Under the pieces are notes generated by a model. The model saw only the letters and a program-made list of their open reading frames with translations. It made no database searches and was not told the DNA's origin. Positions 1 to 6,044 of a DNA stretch of 6,044 nucleotides are shown one piece after another; within the stretch, counting starts at the first letter, position 1; each line of letters opens with the position of its first letter. This DNA comes from JBFGCM01 sp041581135 (GTDB taxonomy: Bacteria; Actinomycetota; Acidimicrobiia; Spongiisociales; UBA5794). The DNA lies in contig JBFGCM010000135.1 of the NCBI GenBank assembly GCA_041581135.1, forward strand, positions 1 through 6,044. Reading direction: 5' to 3'. The position numbers and the translations under genes are program-made.

Positions 1-533
1 CGTTCTTCATGGGGCCGATGAACACCAAGATCGTGCGTCGGACCAATGCACTCCTCGGTCATCCCTATGGCGAGGATTTCCGATACGACGAGGCCCGGGT
101 TGTTGCCGACGGCCTGTCCGGCCGAATCAGGGCAAAGGCTGAGGCGATCGGATTCGTTGCTTTCGTTGCTTCCGTGGCGATCCCGCCGACTCGATGGCTG
201 CTGAAGAAGTACGTGTTGCCCGGCTCCGGGGAAGGTCCCGATCGAGAGACACGGGAGTCCGGTCAGTGGAAGATCGTTCTCATCGGCAAGATGGACGGTG
301 GTACGACTGTGCGAGCGCTGGTTGGTGGGGAGGGAGATCCGGCCACAGATTCCACCAGCCGCATGCTCATCGAATCAGCACTGTGCCTGGCTGAAGATGC
401 GGAGAAGATCCCAGTCGGGGGTGGGTCGTGGACGCCGGCCGCAGCGATGGGAGACCTGTTGTTGGATCGGCTGACCTCGCATGCGGGCATGACTTTTGAG
501 TTCGAGCCGACGTTGGGAAGGGGTACGACGTGA
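1..533 (+). CDS. Saccharopine dehydrogenase-like protein (trans-acting enoyl reductase type), C-terminal part
   Basis: The gene runs in from the left edge; its reading frame is open from base 3, and the ATG at base 9 is internal. About 176 residues are visible of a family usually near 400, so the N-terminal Rossmann NAD(P)-binding domain lies outside the window. The visible part matches the C-terminal half of saccharopine-dehydrogenase-like proteins such as mycobacterial Rv2953 and Rv2449c: a start like VRRTNALLG, a hydrophobic stretch (about residues 47-60 of the visible part), a PGSGEGPDRETRESG loop, then a conserved MLIESALCLAED helix and a TPAAAMGDLLLDRL motif near the end. Rv2953 reduces polyketide double bases in trans during phthiocerol lipid synthesis; that this protein reduces a lipid or polyketide is inference. 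The stop codon overlaps the start of the next gene, so the two are probably co-translated. True lysine-pathway saccharopine dehydrogenase is unlikely. Confidence 0.85.
   Translation, partial: FFMGPMNTKIVRRTNALLGHPYGEDFRYDEARVVADGLSGRIRAKAEAIGFVAFVASVAIPPTRWLLKKYVLPGSGEGPDRETRESGQWKIVLIGKMDGGTTVRALVGGEGDPATDSTSRMLIESALCLAEDAEKIPVGGGSWTPAAAMGDLLLDRLTSHAGMTFEFEPTLGRGTT
515..523 (+). promoter_or_regulatory. Ribosome binding site of the FAD oxidoreductase gene
   Basis: The purine-rich stretch gggaagggg lies inside the end of the upstream coding region. It ends 6 bases before the GTG at 530 and 9 bases before the ATG at 533, so its spacing allows either start and does not decide between them. Confidence 0.5.
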
Positions 534-2065
534 TGAGCACCAACCAGAACCATCACACTGTGGTCATCGGAGCCGGTCTTGGGGGCTTGTGTTGTGGGGC
601 GCTTCTCGCCAGACGCGGTGTGCCCGTCACGATGGTCGAGCAGCACAGCAAACCGGGTGGGTACGCAGGGGTGTTCGCACGAAAGGACGGCAGATTCGTC
701 TTCGACATCTCCCTCCACGGGACTGCGATCAACAACAACGCGACGGCCCGGATTCTCGACGAGCTCGGGGTTCTCGACAAGATCGAACTCGTTGAACTGC
801 CCGAGGTCTATCGCCTGAAGACCCCTGATCTGGACATCTCCGTCCCGCAGCGTGATCCGGAGGCGTACATCGCCGTGCTGGCCGAGCACTTCCCCGACGA
901 GAAGGACGGGATCCGAGGCTTCGTTCGGCAGATGGTCGACCTCGCCGACGAGGCCGACCGTTTCCAGCGCGTGAAAGACGAGTTCGACCTACGGATGTTC
1001 CCAGTCGAGTTCCCGATCATGTGGGAGATACGGAACAAGACGCTTGCTGATCTCCTGGGTGATCACGTCGCTGATCCGGCGCTTCACGAAGCCTTGTCAG
1101 GGCTCTGGACGTACTTGGGTCTCCCTCCGTCGAGGCTCTCGGCGTTCTACTACGCCTCGATAGCCGGTCAGTACCTCAAGAACGGGTCCTTCTACATCAA
1201 GCACCGGTCGCAGGCGCTCAGCAATACGCTTGCCGAGGTGGTCGAAGGGGCCGGTGGGCAGATCATCTACGGATCGGTGGCGGAAGAGATCCTGGTCGCC
1301 GATGGTGCCGTCACCGGTGTCCGGCTGGCGGACGGAAGGGTGCTGCCGGCGACGGCCGTTGTCAGCAACGCAAGTGCGATCACGACGTTGACCAAGCTGC
1401 TGCCTGAGGAGGTCCTGCCTCCCGAGTACCGCGAGCGGATCTCGATGTACCGGCCGAGTGTCTCCTCCTTCATCGTCTACCTCGGGCTGAAGACCGAGCT
1501 GCGGGGCGAGGTCGATGCATACAGCACGCACGTCACGACCGGTGCCGGGCCCGAGGCCGAATACGAGGCCAGCTTGAGCGGGGACGTCGAGAACAACGGG
1601 TTCAGCGTGACTGTCTACGACAACGCCTTCGAGGGCTATTCGCAGCCCGGCACCTCCACCGTGATGCTGTTTTGCCTGAGCGGCTCGGAACCCTGGCGCA
1701 AGTTCGAAGGCGACTACTACACGGACGACCGGGCGGCGTACGAAGCAGAGAAGGAGCGGTGGAGTGAGAGCCTCATCCGGCGGGCCGGAGAGCTGGTGAT
1801 TCCCGGTCTCTCGTCCATGATCGAGGTCAAGGTGACGGCTTCGCCTCTCACCAATCAGGCGTTCACGAGCAACACGGCAGGTGCGCTCTACGGCTTCGAG
1901 CAGTCGATGGACAACGCCTTCATGACGAGGATCCAGAACGAGACCCCGGTCAAGGGGCTGTACCTCGCCGGTGCCTGGGGGAACCCTGGTGGCGGATTTG
2001 GTGGGGCGCTCACTGGTGGTGCGGCAGCGTTCGCTGCCCTCACCAAATCCTGGGCACAGGAGTAG
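533..2065 (+). CDS. FAD-dependent oxidoreductase, phytoene desaturase / carotenoid isomerase superfamily
   Basis: A complete flavoprotein of 510 residues from the ATG at 533; an in-frame GTG at 530 would add one residue. The N-terminus holds the dinucleotide-binding fold for FAD: VVIGAGLGGL at about residues 10-19, followed by the acidic residue ending strand two (E36) and a PGGY motif at about 41-44. The C-terminus carries the second FAD contact typical of CrtI, CrtISO and RetSat relatives, GLYLAGAWGNPGGGFGGAL at about 475-493, where the flavin seals against the G-rich helix. The length is normal for the family. These enzymes desaturate, saturate or isomerise polyene or isoprenoid chains, usually at a membrane. 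The substrate here cannot be read from sequence, and no phytoene synthase or other carotenoid gene is present, so a crt gene name is not justified. The start overlaps the upstream stop (TGATG), which links it to the enoyl-reductase-like gene and suggests a joint role on a lipid or polyketide chain (inference). Confidence 0.88.
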   Translation: MSTNQNHHTVVIGAGLGGLCCGALLARRGVPVTMVEQHSKPGGYAGVFARKDGRFVFDISLHGTAINNNATARILDELGVLDKIELVELPEVYRLKTPDLDISVPQRDPEAYIAVLAEHFPDEKDGIRGFVRQMVDLADEADRFQRVKDEFDLRMFPVEFPIMWEIRNKTLADLLGDHVADPALHEALSGLWTYLGLPPSRLSAFYYASIAGQYLKNGSFYIKHRSQALSNTLAEVVEGAGGQIIYGSVAEEILVADGAVTGVRLADGRVLPATAVVSNASAITTLTKLLPEEVLPPEYRERISMYRPSVSSFIVYLGLKTELRGEVDAYSTHVTTGAGPEAEYEASLSGDVENNGFSVTVYDNAFEGYSQPGTSTVMLFCLSGSEPWRKFEGDYYTDDRAAYEAEKERWSESLIRRAGELVIPGLSSMIEVKVTASPLTNQAFTSNTAGALYGFEQSMDNAFMTRIQNETPVKGLYLAGAWGNPGGGFGGALTGGAAAFAALTKSWAQE

Positions 2066-2093
2066 TGATCGGTAGCCATCGTGCCGACCGCTC

Positions 2094-2098
2094 GAGGT
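2094..2098 (+). promoter_or_regulatory. Ribosome binding site deciding the start of the MFS remnant
   Basis: The sequence gaggt sits 6 bases before the ATG at 2105. The other possible start, a GTG at 2081, has no such site at a usable distance (the nearest, aggag at 2058-2062, is 18 bases away). The ATG at 2105 is therefore preferred for the original gene. Confidence 0.45.
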
Positions 2099-2104
2099 CA
2101 GGTG

Positions 2105-2541
2105 ATGCCGTCCGCTGCCCAAGAGCATCCTTCGGACGGCCCCGGTGTTCGTCTGCGCTCGAGGCAGGGGAGAGCGGTCATCGCAGCTGCGGTCCTGGGC
2201 TCCGCACTCGCCTACATGAGTGACGACATGCTCAATGTGGCGCTGCCGTCGGTATCAGACGACCTTGGGGGCGGTGTCTCGGCGATGCAGTGGGTGGTCA
2301 ACGGCTACCTCGTCACCATGCTCGCACTCATGCTCAGGGCCGGCTCTTTTGGCGACATTCGGGGTCATCGCCAAGACAGACGTTCGACAGTCCGGAGTTC
2401 GCCGACGGCCATCAGATCGCCATGCGGCTCTGCGCAGCGCTCTGCCTCGTGGCGGCAGCCATTGCTGCGGTCACGATCCGCTCGGGGAATGCCCCGACGG
2501 GATCACCAGCCACGACGACTCTGACGAATTCGTTCGGCTGA
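2105..2541 (+). pseudogene. MFS drug-efflux-type transporter (DHA2/EmrB-QacA-like) with large internal deletion
   Basis: Two separated pieces of one 14-segment MFS transporter are fused. The first, read from the ATG at 2105 to about 2373, gives about 90 residues with TM1 ending in the DHA2-type stretch DDMLNVALPSV, then MQWVVNGYLVTMLALML (TM2) and the start of the cytoplasmic loop motif GSFGDIRGHR. The second lies in another frame, about 2371-2541, and reads SPEFADGHQIAMRLCAAL followed by LVAAAIAAVTIR: the extracellular lead-in and last membrane helix found at the C-terminus of such transporters, with a hydrophilic tail and a TGA stop at 2539. Family members are about 470-530 residues; some 320-370 are missing. 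In the original frame the product runs on as Arg/Ser-rich nonsense to 2524. Two to three helices cannot make an MFS channel, so I call it inactive. It sits 39 bases after the flavoenzyme gene and may once have been part of that operon. Confidence 0.8.
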
Positions 2542-2554
2542 TCACGGTCGCCAC

Positions 2555-3532
2555 TCAGGCGGCGTGCCGGCAGGCCCAATGACCCCACCGGCCATTGGGA
2601 TGGTCCTGGGAGTTGGCGACGAGCCAAGCGGCGGATGCCACGTTGGCCTCGGGGTCGAAGCGATCGGCGCCGGCGTACCCCGCTCGGGCGCTGGCGACCT
2701 CCCAGGTGCCGGCCAGGAACTGGAACAGGCCCGAAGCGTCCGAGATCGGATTGACGGCGTCGGGGGTGCCACGGCTCTCGCATTGGATCACCCGCAGCGC
2801 CTCCCAGATGAGTGGTTCGGGGAAGAACTGCTCCACGAGCGGCCGCCAGCGCGCCACTTTCGGGCCGACGTTCTGGTCCGCTGCCTCCAGCGCCAGGATC
2901 GCGGCTTCGTACGCCGCCTGTGCGGCGACCGACGCCTCGCCGGCGGCAAAGGCATTGCGGTCGGCCTCCACCGCCAATTCGGCGATCGCCCGCAACAGGG
3001 ACTCGGCGTCGTGGCGCGCCTGGGTCAGCGCCGCCATGTCGGGGTCGAACTCGGCGCGGATCCGTGCGAGCGCCGCCTTCTCGGCTTCGAGCTGCTCGAG
3101 CAGCTCCAGCTCGCGGGCGGCGATGCGGGTGGCGAGGTCCTGGCTCACCAGCAGGTCGGTCATGTCCTTGGTGGCGATGAGGGCAATACCTGCTCCATCG
3201 AACGCGTCGAAGTAGGCGTCAGTGATCGCGGCCCGCACCTGCAGGCGAAGCTTGCCAACGGCCTTCTCCGCCGCCTCGACGTCGGCGCGACGCTCGCTCA
3301 CCTTGCCGACCATCTCCCACGCCGCGGCGCCGACCTGCGCATAGGCTCCCAGTGCAGCGTTGAGCTCGGCGACGATCACGTCCTGGCGGGCCAGGGTCGC
3401 GGCCACTTCGGCCTCGGCGACTTCCGCGTCGGCCTGGCGCCGGTCGACCTCGCGTTGTGACTGTGCCGCAACTCCAGGGGCAGAAGCCACCAGCAGCAGG
3501 CAGATCAAGATGGGGAAGCCCAGGCGGCGCAT
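2555..3532 (-). CDS. Secreted coiled-coil protein with C-terminal lysozyme-like (SLT) transglycosylase domain
   Basis: A predicted cell-wall enzyme of 325 residues. A signal peptide is plain: MRR, a hydrophobic core at 8-18 and a likely signal peptidase I cut after VAA (21-23). Residues about 27-220 are rich in Ala, Glu and Arg and look like one long coiled coil with a central break; ITDAYFDAFDGAGIALI (about 103-119) followed by DMTDLLVSQDL resembles the hinge of the CwlO/RipA/PcsB coiled-coil domain. Residues about 236-325 form a small SLT/Rpf-like lysozyme fold: VIQCESRG with catalytic Glu252, SGLFQF (267-272), GTW, and a final HWAC. Cys251 and Cys321 may form a disulfide. Such domains cleave the glycan backbone of peptidoglycan; in CwlO/RipA-type proteins the coiled coil restrains the enzyme or links it to FtsEX. 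That control here is inference. The ATG at 3532 is chosen because it fits both the signal peptide and a leaderless promoter; a GTG at 3541 is the alternative, and the longer open frame upstream looks non-coding. Confidence 0.85.
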   Translation of the reverse strand: MRRLGFPILICLLLVASAPGVAAQSQREVDRRQADAEVAEAEVAATLARQDVIVAELNAALGAYAQVGAAAWEMVGKVSERRADVEAAEKAVGKLRLQVRAAITDAYFDAFDGAGIALIATKDMTDLLVSQDLATRIAARELELLEQLEAEKAALARIRAEFDPDMAALTQARHDAESLLRAIAELAVEADRNAFAAGEASVAAQAAYEAAILALEAADQNVGPKVARWRPLVEQFFPEPLIWEALRVIQCESRGTPDAVNPISDASGLFQFLAGTWEVASARAGYAGADRFDPEANVASAAWLVANSQDHPNGRWGHWACRHAA

Positions 3533-3539
3533 GGAACGC

Positions 3540-3545
3540 ACGGTA
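3540..3545 (-). promoter_or_regulatory. Putative -10 box of the cell-wall hydrolase gene (leaderless)
   Basis: On the minus strand the hexamer TACCGT fits the TANNNT consensus of actinobacterial sigma-A type -10 boxes. Exactly seven bases separate it from the ATG at 3532, so transcription would start at or next to the A of the start codon. No Shine-Dalgarno sequence lies before that ATG. No good -35 box is seen. If transcription starts here, the GTG at 3541 overlaps the box and could not be used. Confidence 0.45.
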
Positions 3546-3613
3546 CTCGACCCCCACCGAGCCTCCCAGCCATTGCCTGGTCGGTGCCGAGAATCGGCGC
3601 AGGGCCGAGCGTC

Positions 3614-3619
3614 TACCAT
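3614..3619 (+). promoter_or_regulatory. Putative -10 box of the gatCAB operon (leaderless)
   Basis: The hexamer TACCAT fits TANNNT and ends seven bases before the gatC ATG at 3627, which would put the transcript's 5' end at or beside the start codon. No Shine-Dalgarno sequence precedes gatC, in contrast to gatB. The expected -35 position (about 3590-3596) has no TTGACA-like hexamer. The 94-base gap 3533-3626 holds this box and its minus-strand counterpart, and nothing else I can recognise. Confidence 0.5.
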
Positions 3620-3626
3620 CGCGGTC

Positions 3627-3917
3627 ATGCCTGTTGACATCGACATCGCAAAAGTGGCGCGCCTGGCGAAGCTGGCTCTCGACGACGAGCGCCTGGCCGT
3701 GGTAGGGGCGCAGCTCGTCGACATCCTGGAGCACGCCGAGCGGGTGCAGGCCCTGCCCACCGAGGGTGTGCCGCCGACTTCGCACCCGATTCCGATGACC
3801 AACTCGTTTCGGGCCGACGAGGTGCGTCCATCACTCGACCGTGACGAAGTGCTGGCGGCCGCCCCGGACGCCGTCGACGGCTACTTCCGGGTGCCGCGCA
3901 TCCTCGATGAGTTGTGA
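3627..3917 (+). CDS. gatC: Aspartyl/glutamyl-tRNA amidotransferase subunit C
   Basis: GatC of 96 residues, the usual length. It is the small subunit that wraps round GatA and GatB and stabilises the GatCAB complex, which amidates Glu-tRNA(Gln) and/or Asp-tRNA(Asn) in the cytoplasm. The N-terminal two-helix part reads IAKVARLAKLALDDERL (about 7-23) and continues to a leucine-rich helix ending near residue 43; the C-terminal part has the family's FRADEVRPSL (61-70), an APDAVDGYFRVPRIL stretch (79-93) and the usual short end. The ATG at 3627 is supported by the family start and a -10 box seven bases upstream; the open frame extends upstream without family similarity. Its TGA overlaps the gatA start, so it is the first gene of gatC-gatA-gatB. 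Confidence 0.95.
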   Translation: MPVDIDIAKVARLAKLALDDERLAVVGAQLVDILEHAERVQALPTEGVPPTSHPIPMTNSFRADEVRPSLDRDEVLAAAPDAVDGYFRVPRILDEL

Positions 3918-5395
3918 TGACTGATTGGGCCGACGCCACCATCGCGGCCGCCGGCGCGGCGCTTCGTGCCGGCGAGGTCACCGCGGTCGACCTGGTCGAT
4001 GCGGTCGTGGCGCGGGCCGGGTTCACCGAGACGCACCTCCACGCGTATCTGACGCTCGATCAGGACGCCGCCCGGGAGGCGGCGCGTCGAGCCGATGCCG
4101 CGCTCGCCGCCGGCACCGATCTCGGGCCCCTGCATGGGATCCCGATCGCATTGAAGGACAACATGTGCACCCGCGGCGTCGAGACGACCTGCTCGTCGCA
4201 GATCCTCGCCGGCTACCGCCCGCCATACGACGCCACGGCGACGAGCCGGCTCCGCGCCGCCGGCGCCGTCATCGTGGGCAAGACCAACCTCGACGAGTTC
4301 GCCATGGGCTCCTCCACCGAGAACTCGGCGTACGGTCCGACCCGCAACCCGTGGGACCCGGATCGGGTGCCTGGGGGGAGTTCGGGCGGCTCGGCTGCGG
4401 CCGTGGCCGCCGGGTCGGCGCTGGCCGCATTGGGGTCGGACACCGGCGGCTCCATCCGGCAGCCTGGCGCGCTGTGCGGCGTGGTCGGGATGAAACCCAC
4501 GTACGGCCTGGTCAGCCGCTTCGGGCTGGTCGCTTTTGCATCGTCACTGGATCAGATCGGTCCCATCACCCGCAGCGTCTCCGACGCGGTCGCTCTGTTG
4601 GAAGCGATCGCCGGCTTCGACATCAACGACGCCACCAGCTACCGCGGCGACGTCCCGGACTTCGGCGCCGGGCTCGAACGCGGGGTCAAGGGCCTGCGCG
4701 TCGGCGTGGTGCAGGAGCTGCTGGTCGATGCCATGGAGCCGGACGTGACGGCGACGACCCGGGCGACGATCGACGCCCTCTCCGACGCCGGCGCCGAGAT
4801 CGTCGAAGTGTCGATGCCCGCCACCGAGTACGCGCTGTCGGCGTACTACCTGATCGCTCCGGCTGAATGCTCGGCCAACCTGGCGCGATTCGACGGCGTG
4901 CGGTACGGCCTTCGCGTTGACGGGGAGACCACCGAAGAGATGATGGCCAAGACCAGAGCCGAGGGCTTCGGTCCCGAGGTGCAACGCCGCATCCTGCTGG
5001 GCACGTATGCCCTCAGTGCCGGCTACTACGACGCGTTCTACGGGCAGGCGCAACGGGTCCGGACGTTGTTGCGGCGCGAGTTCGCCGGCGCCTACGCCGA
5101 CGTCGACGTGCTGGTCTCGCCCACGGCACCCACCACGGCGTTCCCGATCGGGGAGAAAGCCGACGACCCCATTGCGATGTACTACTCCGATGTGTGCACC
5201 ATTCCCAGCAACTTGGCCGGCGACCCGGCGATCTCGGTGCCGGTGGGTCTCGATCGCAACGGTCTTCCCATCGGGTTCCAGATCATGGCGCCGGCCCTCG
5301 GCGAAGAGGTGCTGTTCCAGGTGGCGGCGGAGGTGGAGCGCCTCGTCGGGTTCGACGCCCGGCCCCGCCTGGCCGCTTCCGAGGTGGTCGGATGA
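3917..5395 (+). CDS. gatA: Aspartyl/glutamyl-tRNA amidotransferase subunit A
   Basis: GatA of 492 residues, full length for the family. It is the glutaminase of GatCAB: it frees ammonia from glutamine, which passes by a tunnel to GatB. The amidase-signature catalytic triad is intact: Lys80 in ALKDN, the cis-Ser155 in the GGSSGGSAAAVAAG signature (153-166) and the nucleophile Ser179 in GSDTGGSIRQPG; the spacings equal those of Staphylococcus aureus GatA (K79, S154, S178). Further family segments are VGKTNLDEFAMGSSTENSAY (120-139) and the C-terminal DPAISVPVG and GFQIMAP stretches. The start is the ATG at 3917, which shares its A with the gatC stop (TGATG); a GTG at 3914 is in frame and would add one residue. 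No strong ribosome site precedes it, so translation is probably coupled to gatC. An AdaAmidase or other amidase of the signature family is excluded by the gene context. Confidence 0.97.
   Translation: MTDWADATIAAAGAALRAGEVTAVDLVDAVVARAGFTETHLHAYLTLDQDAAREAARRADAALAAGTDLGPLHGIPIALKDNMCTRGVETTCSSQILAGYRPPYDATATSRLRAAGAVIVGKTNLDEFAMGSSTENSAYGPTRNPWDPDRVPGGSSGGSAAAVAAGSALAALGSDTGGSIRQPGALCGVVGMKPTYGLVSRFGLVAFASSLDQIGPITRSVSDAVALLEAIAGFDINDATSYRGDVPDFGAGLERGVKGLRVGVVQELLVDAMEPDVTATTRATIDALSDAGAEIVEVSMPATEYALSAYYLIAPAECSANLARFDGVRYGLRVDGETTEEMMAKTRAEGFGPEVQRRILLGTYALSAGYYDAFYGQAQRVRTLLRREFAGAYADVDVLVSPTAPTTAFPIGEKADDPIAMYYSDVCTIPSNLAGDPAISVPVGLDRNGLPIGFQIMAPALGEEVLFQVAAEVERLVGFDARPRLAASEVVG
5381..5387 (+). 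promoter_or_regulatory. Ribosome binding site of gatB
   Basis: The sequence gaggtgg near the end of gatA lies with its gaggt core six bases before the gatB ATG at 5392. It supports this start and shows that internal genes of the operon can use Shine-Dalgarno sites while gatC does not. Confidence 0.5.
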
Positions 5396-6044
5396 GCGGC
5401 TACGAAGCGGTCATCGGCATCGAGACCCACGTCGAACTGCAGACGCAGTCCAAGATGTTCTGTGGCTGCAAGGTGGACTTCGGGGCGGAGCCCAACACGA
5501 ACGTGTGCCCGGTGTGCCTGGGGCTGCCCGGTGCCCTCCCGGTGCCCAACGAGGCCGCCATCGACGGCATCCTCCAGATCGGGGCGGCGGTCAACTGCGC
5601 CGTCGCCACCGAGTCGGTGTTCCACCGGAAGAACTACTTCTATCCGGACCTCCCCAAGAACTATCAGATCAGCCAGTACGACATCCCGATCTGCGTCGAC
5701 GGCCATGTGGAGGTGGCCGTGGACGGGGAGACGGTCCGGGTGGGCATCACCCGAGTGCACATGGAGGAGGACACCGGCAAGAGCCTGCACCAGGGTGACG
5801 CCGGGCGCATCCACGACGCCGACCACTCGCTGCTCGACTTCAACCGAGCCGGAGTGCCGCTGGTGGAGATCGTCACCGAACCCGACTTCCGTACCCCGGA
5901 ACAGGCACGGGCGTACGGCACCCAACTCCAGCAGATCATCCGGGCGCTCGGCATCTCCGATGCCAAGCTCGAAGAGGGTCGGATGCGATTCGACGCCAAC
6001 ATCTCCGTGCGCAAGGAAGGCACCGCGGAGTTCGGCACGCGCGC
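5392..6044 (+). CDS. gatB: Aspartyl/glutamyl-tRNA amidotransferase subunit B, N-terminal part
   Basis: The gene runs off the right edge; 217 complete codons are visible of a family of about 470-500 residues. GatB binds the mischarged tRNA, activates the Glu or Asp side chain with ATP and transfers ammonia from GatA. Visible motifs are the opening YEAVIGIETHVEL (4-16), the zinc site Cys24-x-Cys26 with Cys39-x2-Cys42, the HRKNYFYPDLPKNYQISQY segment (78-96) of the catalytic cradle, HMEEDTGK (123-130), and the family signature LDFNRAGVPLVEIVTEPD (148-165), followed by MRFDANISVR. The missing part would be the rest of the cradle, the helical domain and the tRNA-binding YqeY-like tail. It overlaps gatA by four bases (ATGA), giving the common actinobacterial order gatC-gatA-gatB. 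No frameshift or missing key residue is seen. Confidence 0.97.
   Translation, partial: MSGYEAVIGIETHVELQTQSKMFCGCKVDFGAEPNTNVCPVCLGLPGALPVPNEAAIDGILQIGAAVNCAVATESVFHRKNYFYPDLPKNYQISQYDIPICVDGHVEVAVDGETVRVGITRVHMEEDTGKSLHQGDAGRIHDADHSLLDFNRAGVPLVEIVTEPDFRTPEQARAYGTQLQQIIRALGISDAKLEEGRMRFDANISVRKEGTAEFGTR

Noticed and set aside
1097..2128. Open frame of 343 codons on the minus strand across the flavoenzyme gene
   Set aside because: It lies opposite a clear FAD oxidoreductase with both flavin motifs; the product is Arg/Gly/Pro-rich and resembles no known family.
2337..2402. Third frame of the MFS junction reading GPALLATFGVIAKTD, considered as another transporter helix remnant
   Set aside because: It overlaps the strongly conserved GSFGDIRGHR stretch in the original frame, so it is more likely a chance hydrophobic reading than a third retained piece.
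2575..2599. Perfect 7-base inverted repeat CCCAATG / CATTGGG with an 11-base loop, considered as a terminator
   Set aside because: It lies inside the last codons of the cell-wall enzyme gene, has no T tract on either strand and is short enough to occur by chance. I see no intrinsic terminator in the 13-base convergent gap.
2564..3460. Long open frame of 298 codons on the plus strand opposite the cell-wall enzyme gene
   Set aside because: It is the antisense shadow of a gene with a signal peptide and SLT domain; its translation is Gly/Arg/Leu-rich with no family motif, as expected in high-GC DNA.
3533..3802. N-terminal extension of the cell-wall enzyme upstream of 3532
   Set aside because: The added residues are Arg/Ser-rich with no family likeness, overlap gatC in antisense and would bury the signal peptide inside the protein.
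1..6044. Search for CRISPR arrays, tRNA or rRNA genes, insertion sequences, toxin-antitoxin or phage-defence genes
   Set aside because: No repeat-spacer pattern, cloverleaf, transposase or terminal inverted repeat was seen; apart from the transporter wreck the window consists of intact genes of recognisable families.

Overview
The window is high-GC bacterial DNA with short intergenic gaps and overlapping start/stop codons, most likely from an actinobacterium. This rests on codon usage rich in G and C at third positions, a trans-acting enoyl-reductase-like protein of a kind common in Actinobacteria, and two start sites that look leaderless. A deep-branching group such as Acidimicrobiia would fit, but the sequence alone does not settle this.

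Left part (1-2541, plus strand): the C-terminal half of a saccharopine-dehydrogenase-like protein (the trans-acting enoyl reductase type) overlaps by 1-4 bases with a complete FAD-dependent oxidoreductase of the phytoene desaturase/carotenoid isomerase superfamily. About 39 bases further on is the wreck of a drug-efflux-type MFS transporter. Its first two membrane segments are joined, out of frame, to its last membrane segment, and the middle of the gene is missing. Hand counts on sample lines give about 53-67 % GC here, against about 63-73 % to the right.

Middle (2555-3532, minus strand): a secreted cell-wall enzyme converges on the MFS remnant with only 13 bases between them. It has a signal peptide, a long coiled coil of the CwlO/RipA/PcsB kind and a C-terminal lysozyme-like (SLT) domain with its catalytic Glu.

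Right part (3627-6044, plus strand): gatC, gatA and the 5' part of gatB form a tightly coupled operon for the GatCAB amidotransferase, which converts Glu-tRNA(Gln) and/or Asp-tRNA(Asn) to the correct amide-charged tRNA. The 94-base gap between the cell-wall gene and gatC holds two divergent TANNNT boxes. Each ends exactly seven bases before its ATG, with no Shine-Dalgarno sequence, as expected for two leaderless transcripts.

I see no RNA gene, CRISPR array, insertion sequence or clearly new multi-gene system. The points most worth a second look are the internally deleted transporter at a composition boundary, the paired leaderless promoters, the coiled-coil/SLT domain combination, and the coupled enoyl-reductase-like/flavoenzyme pair.
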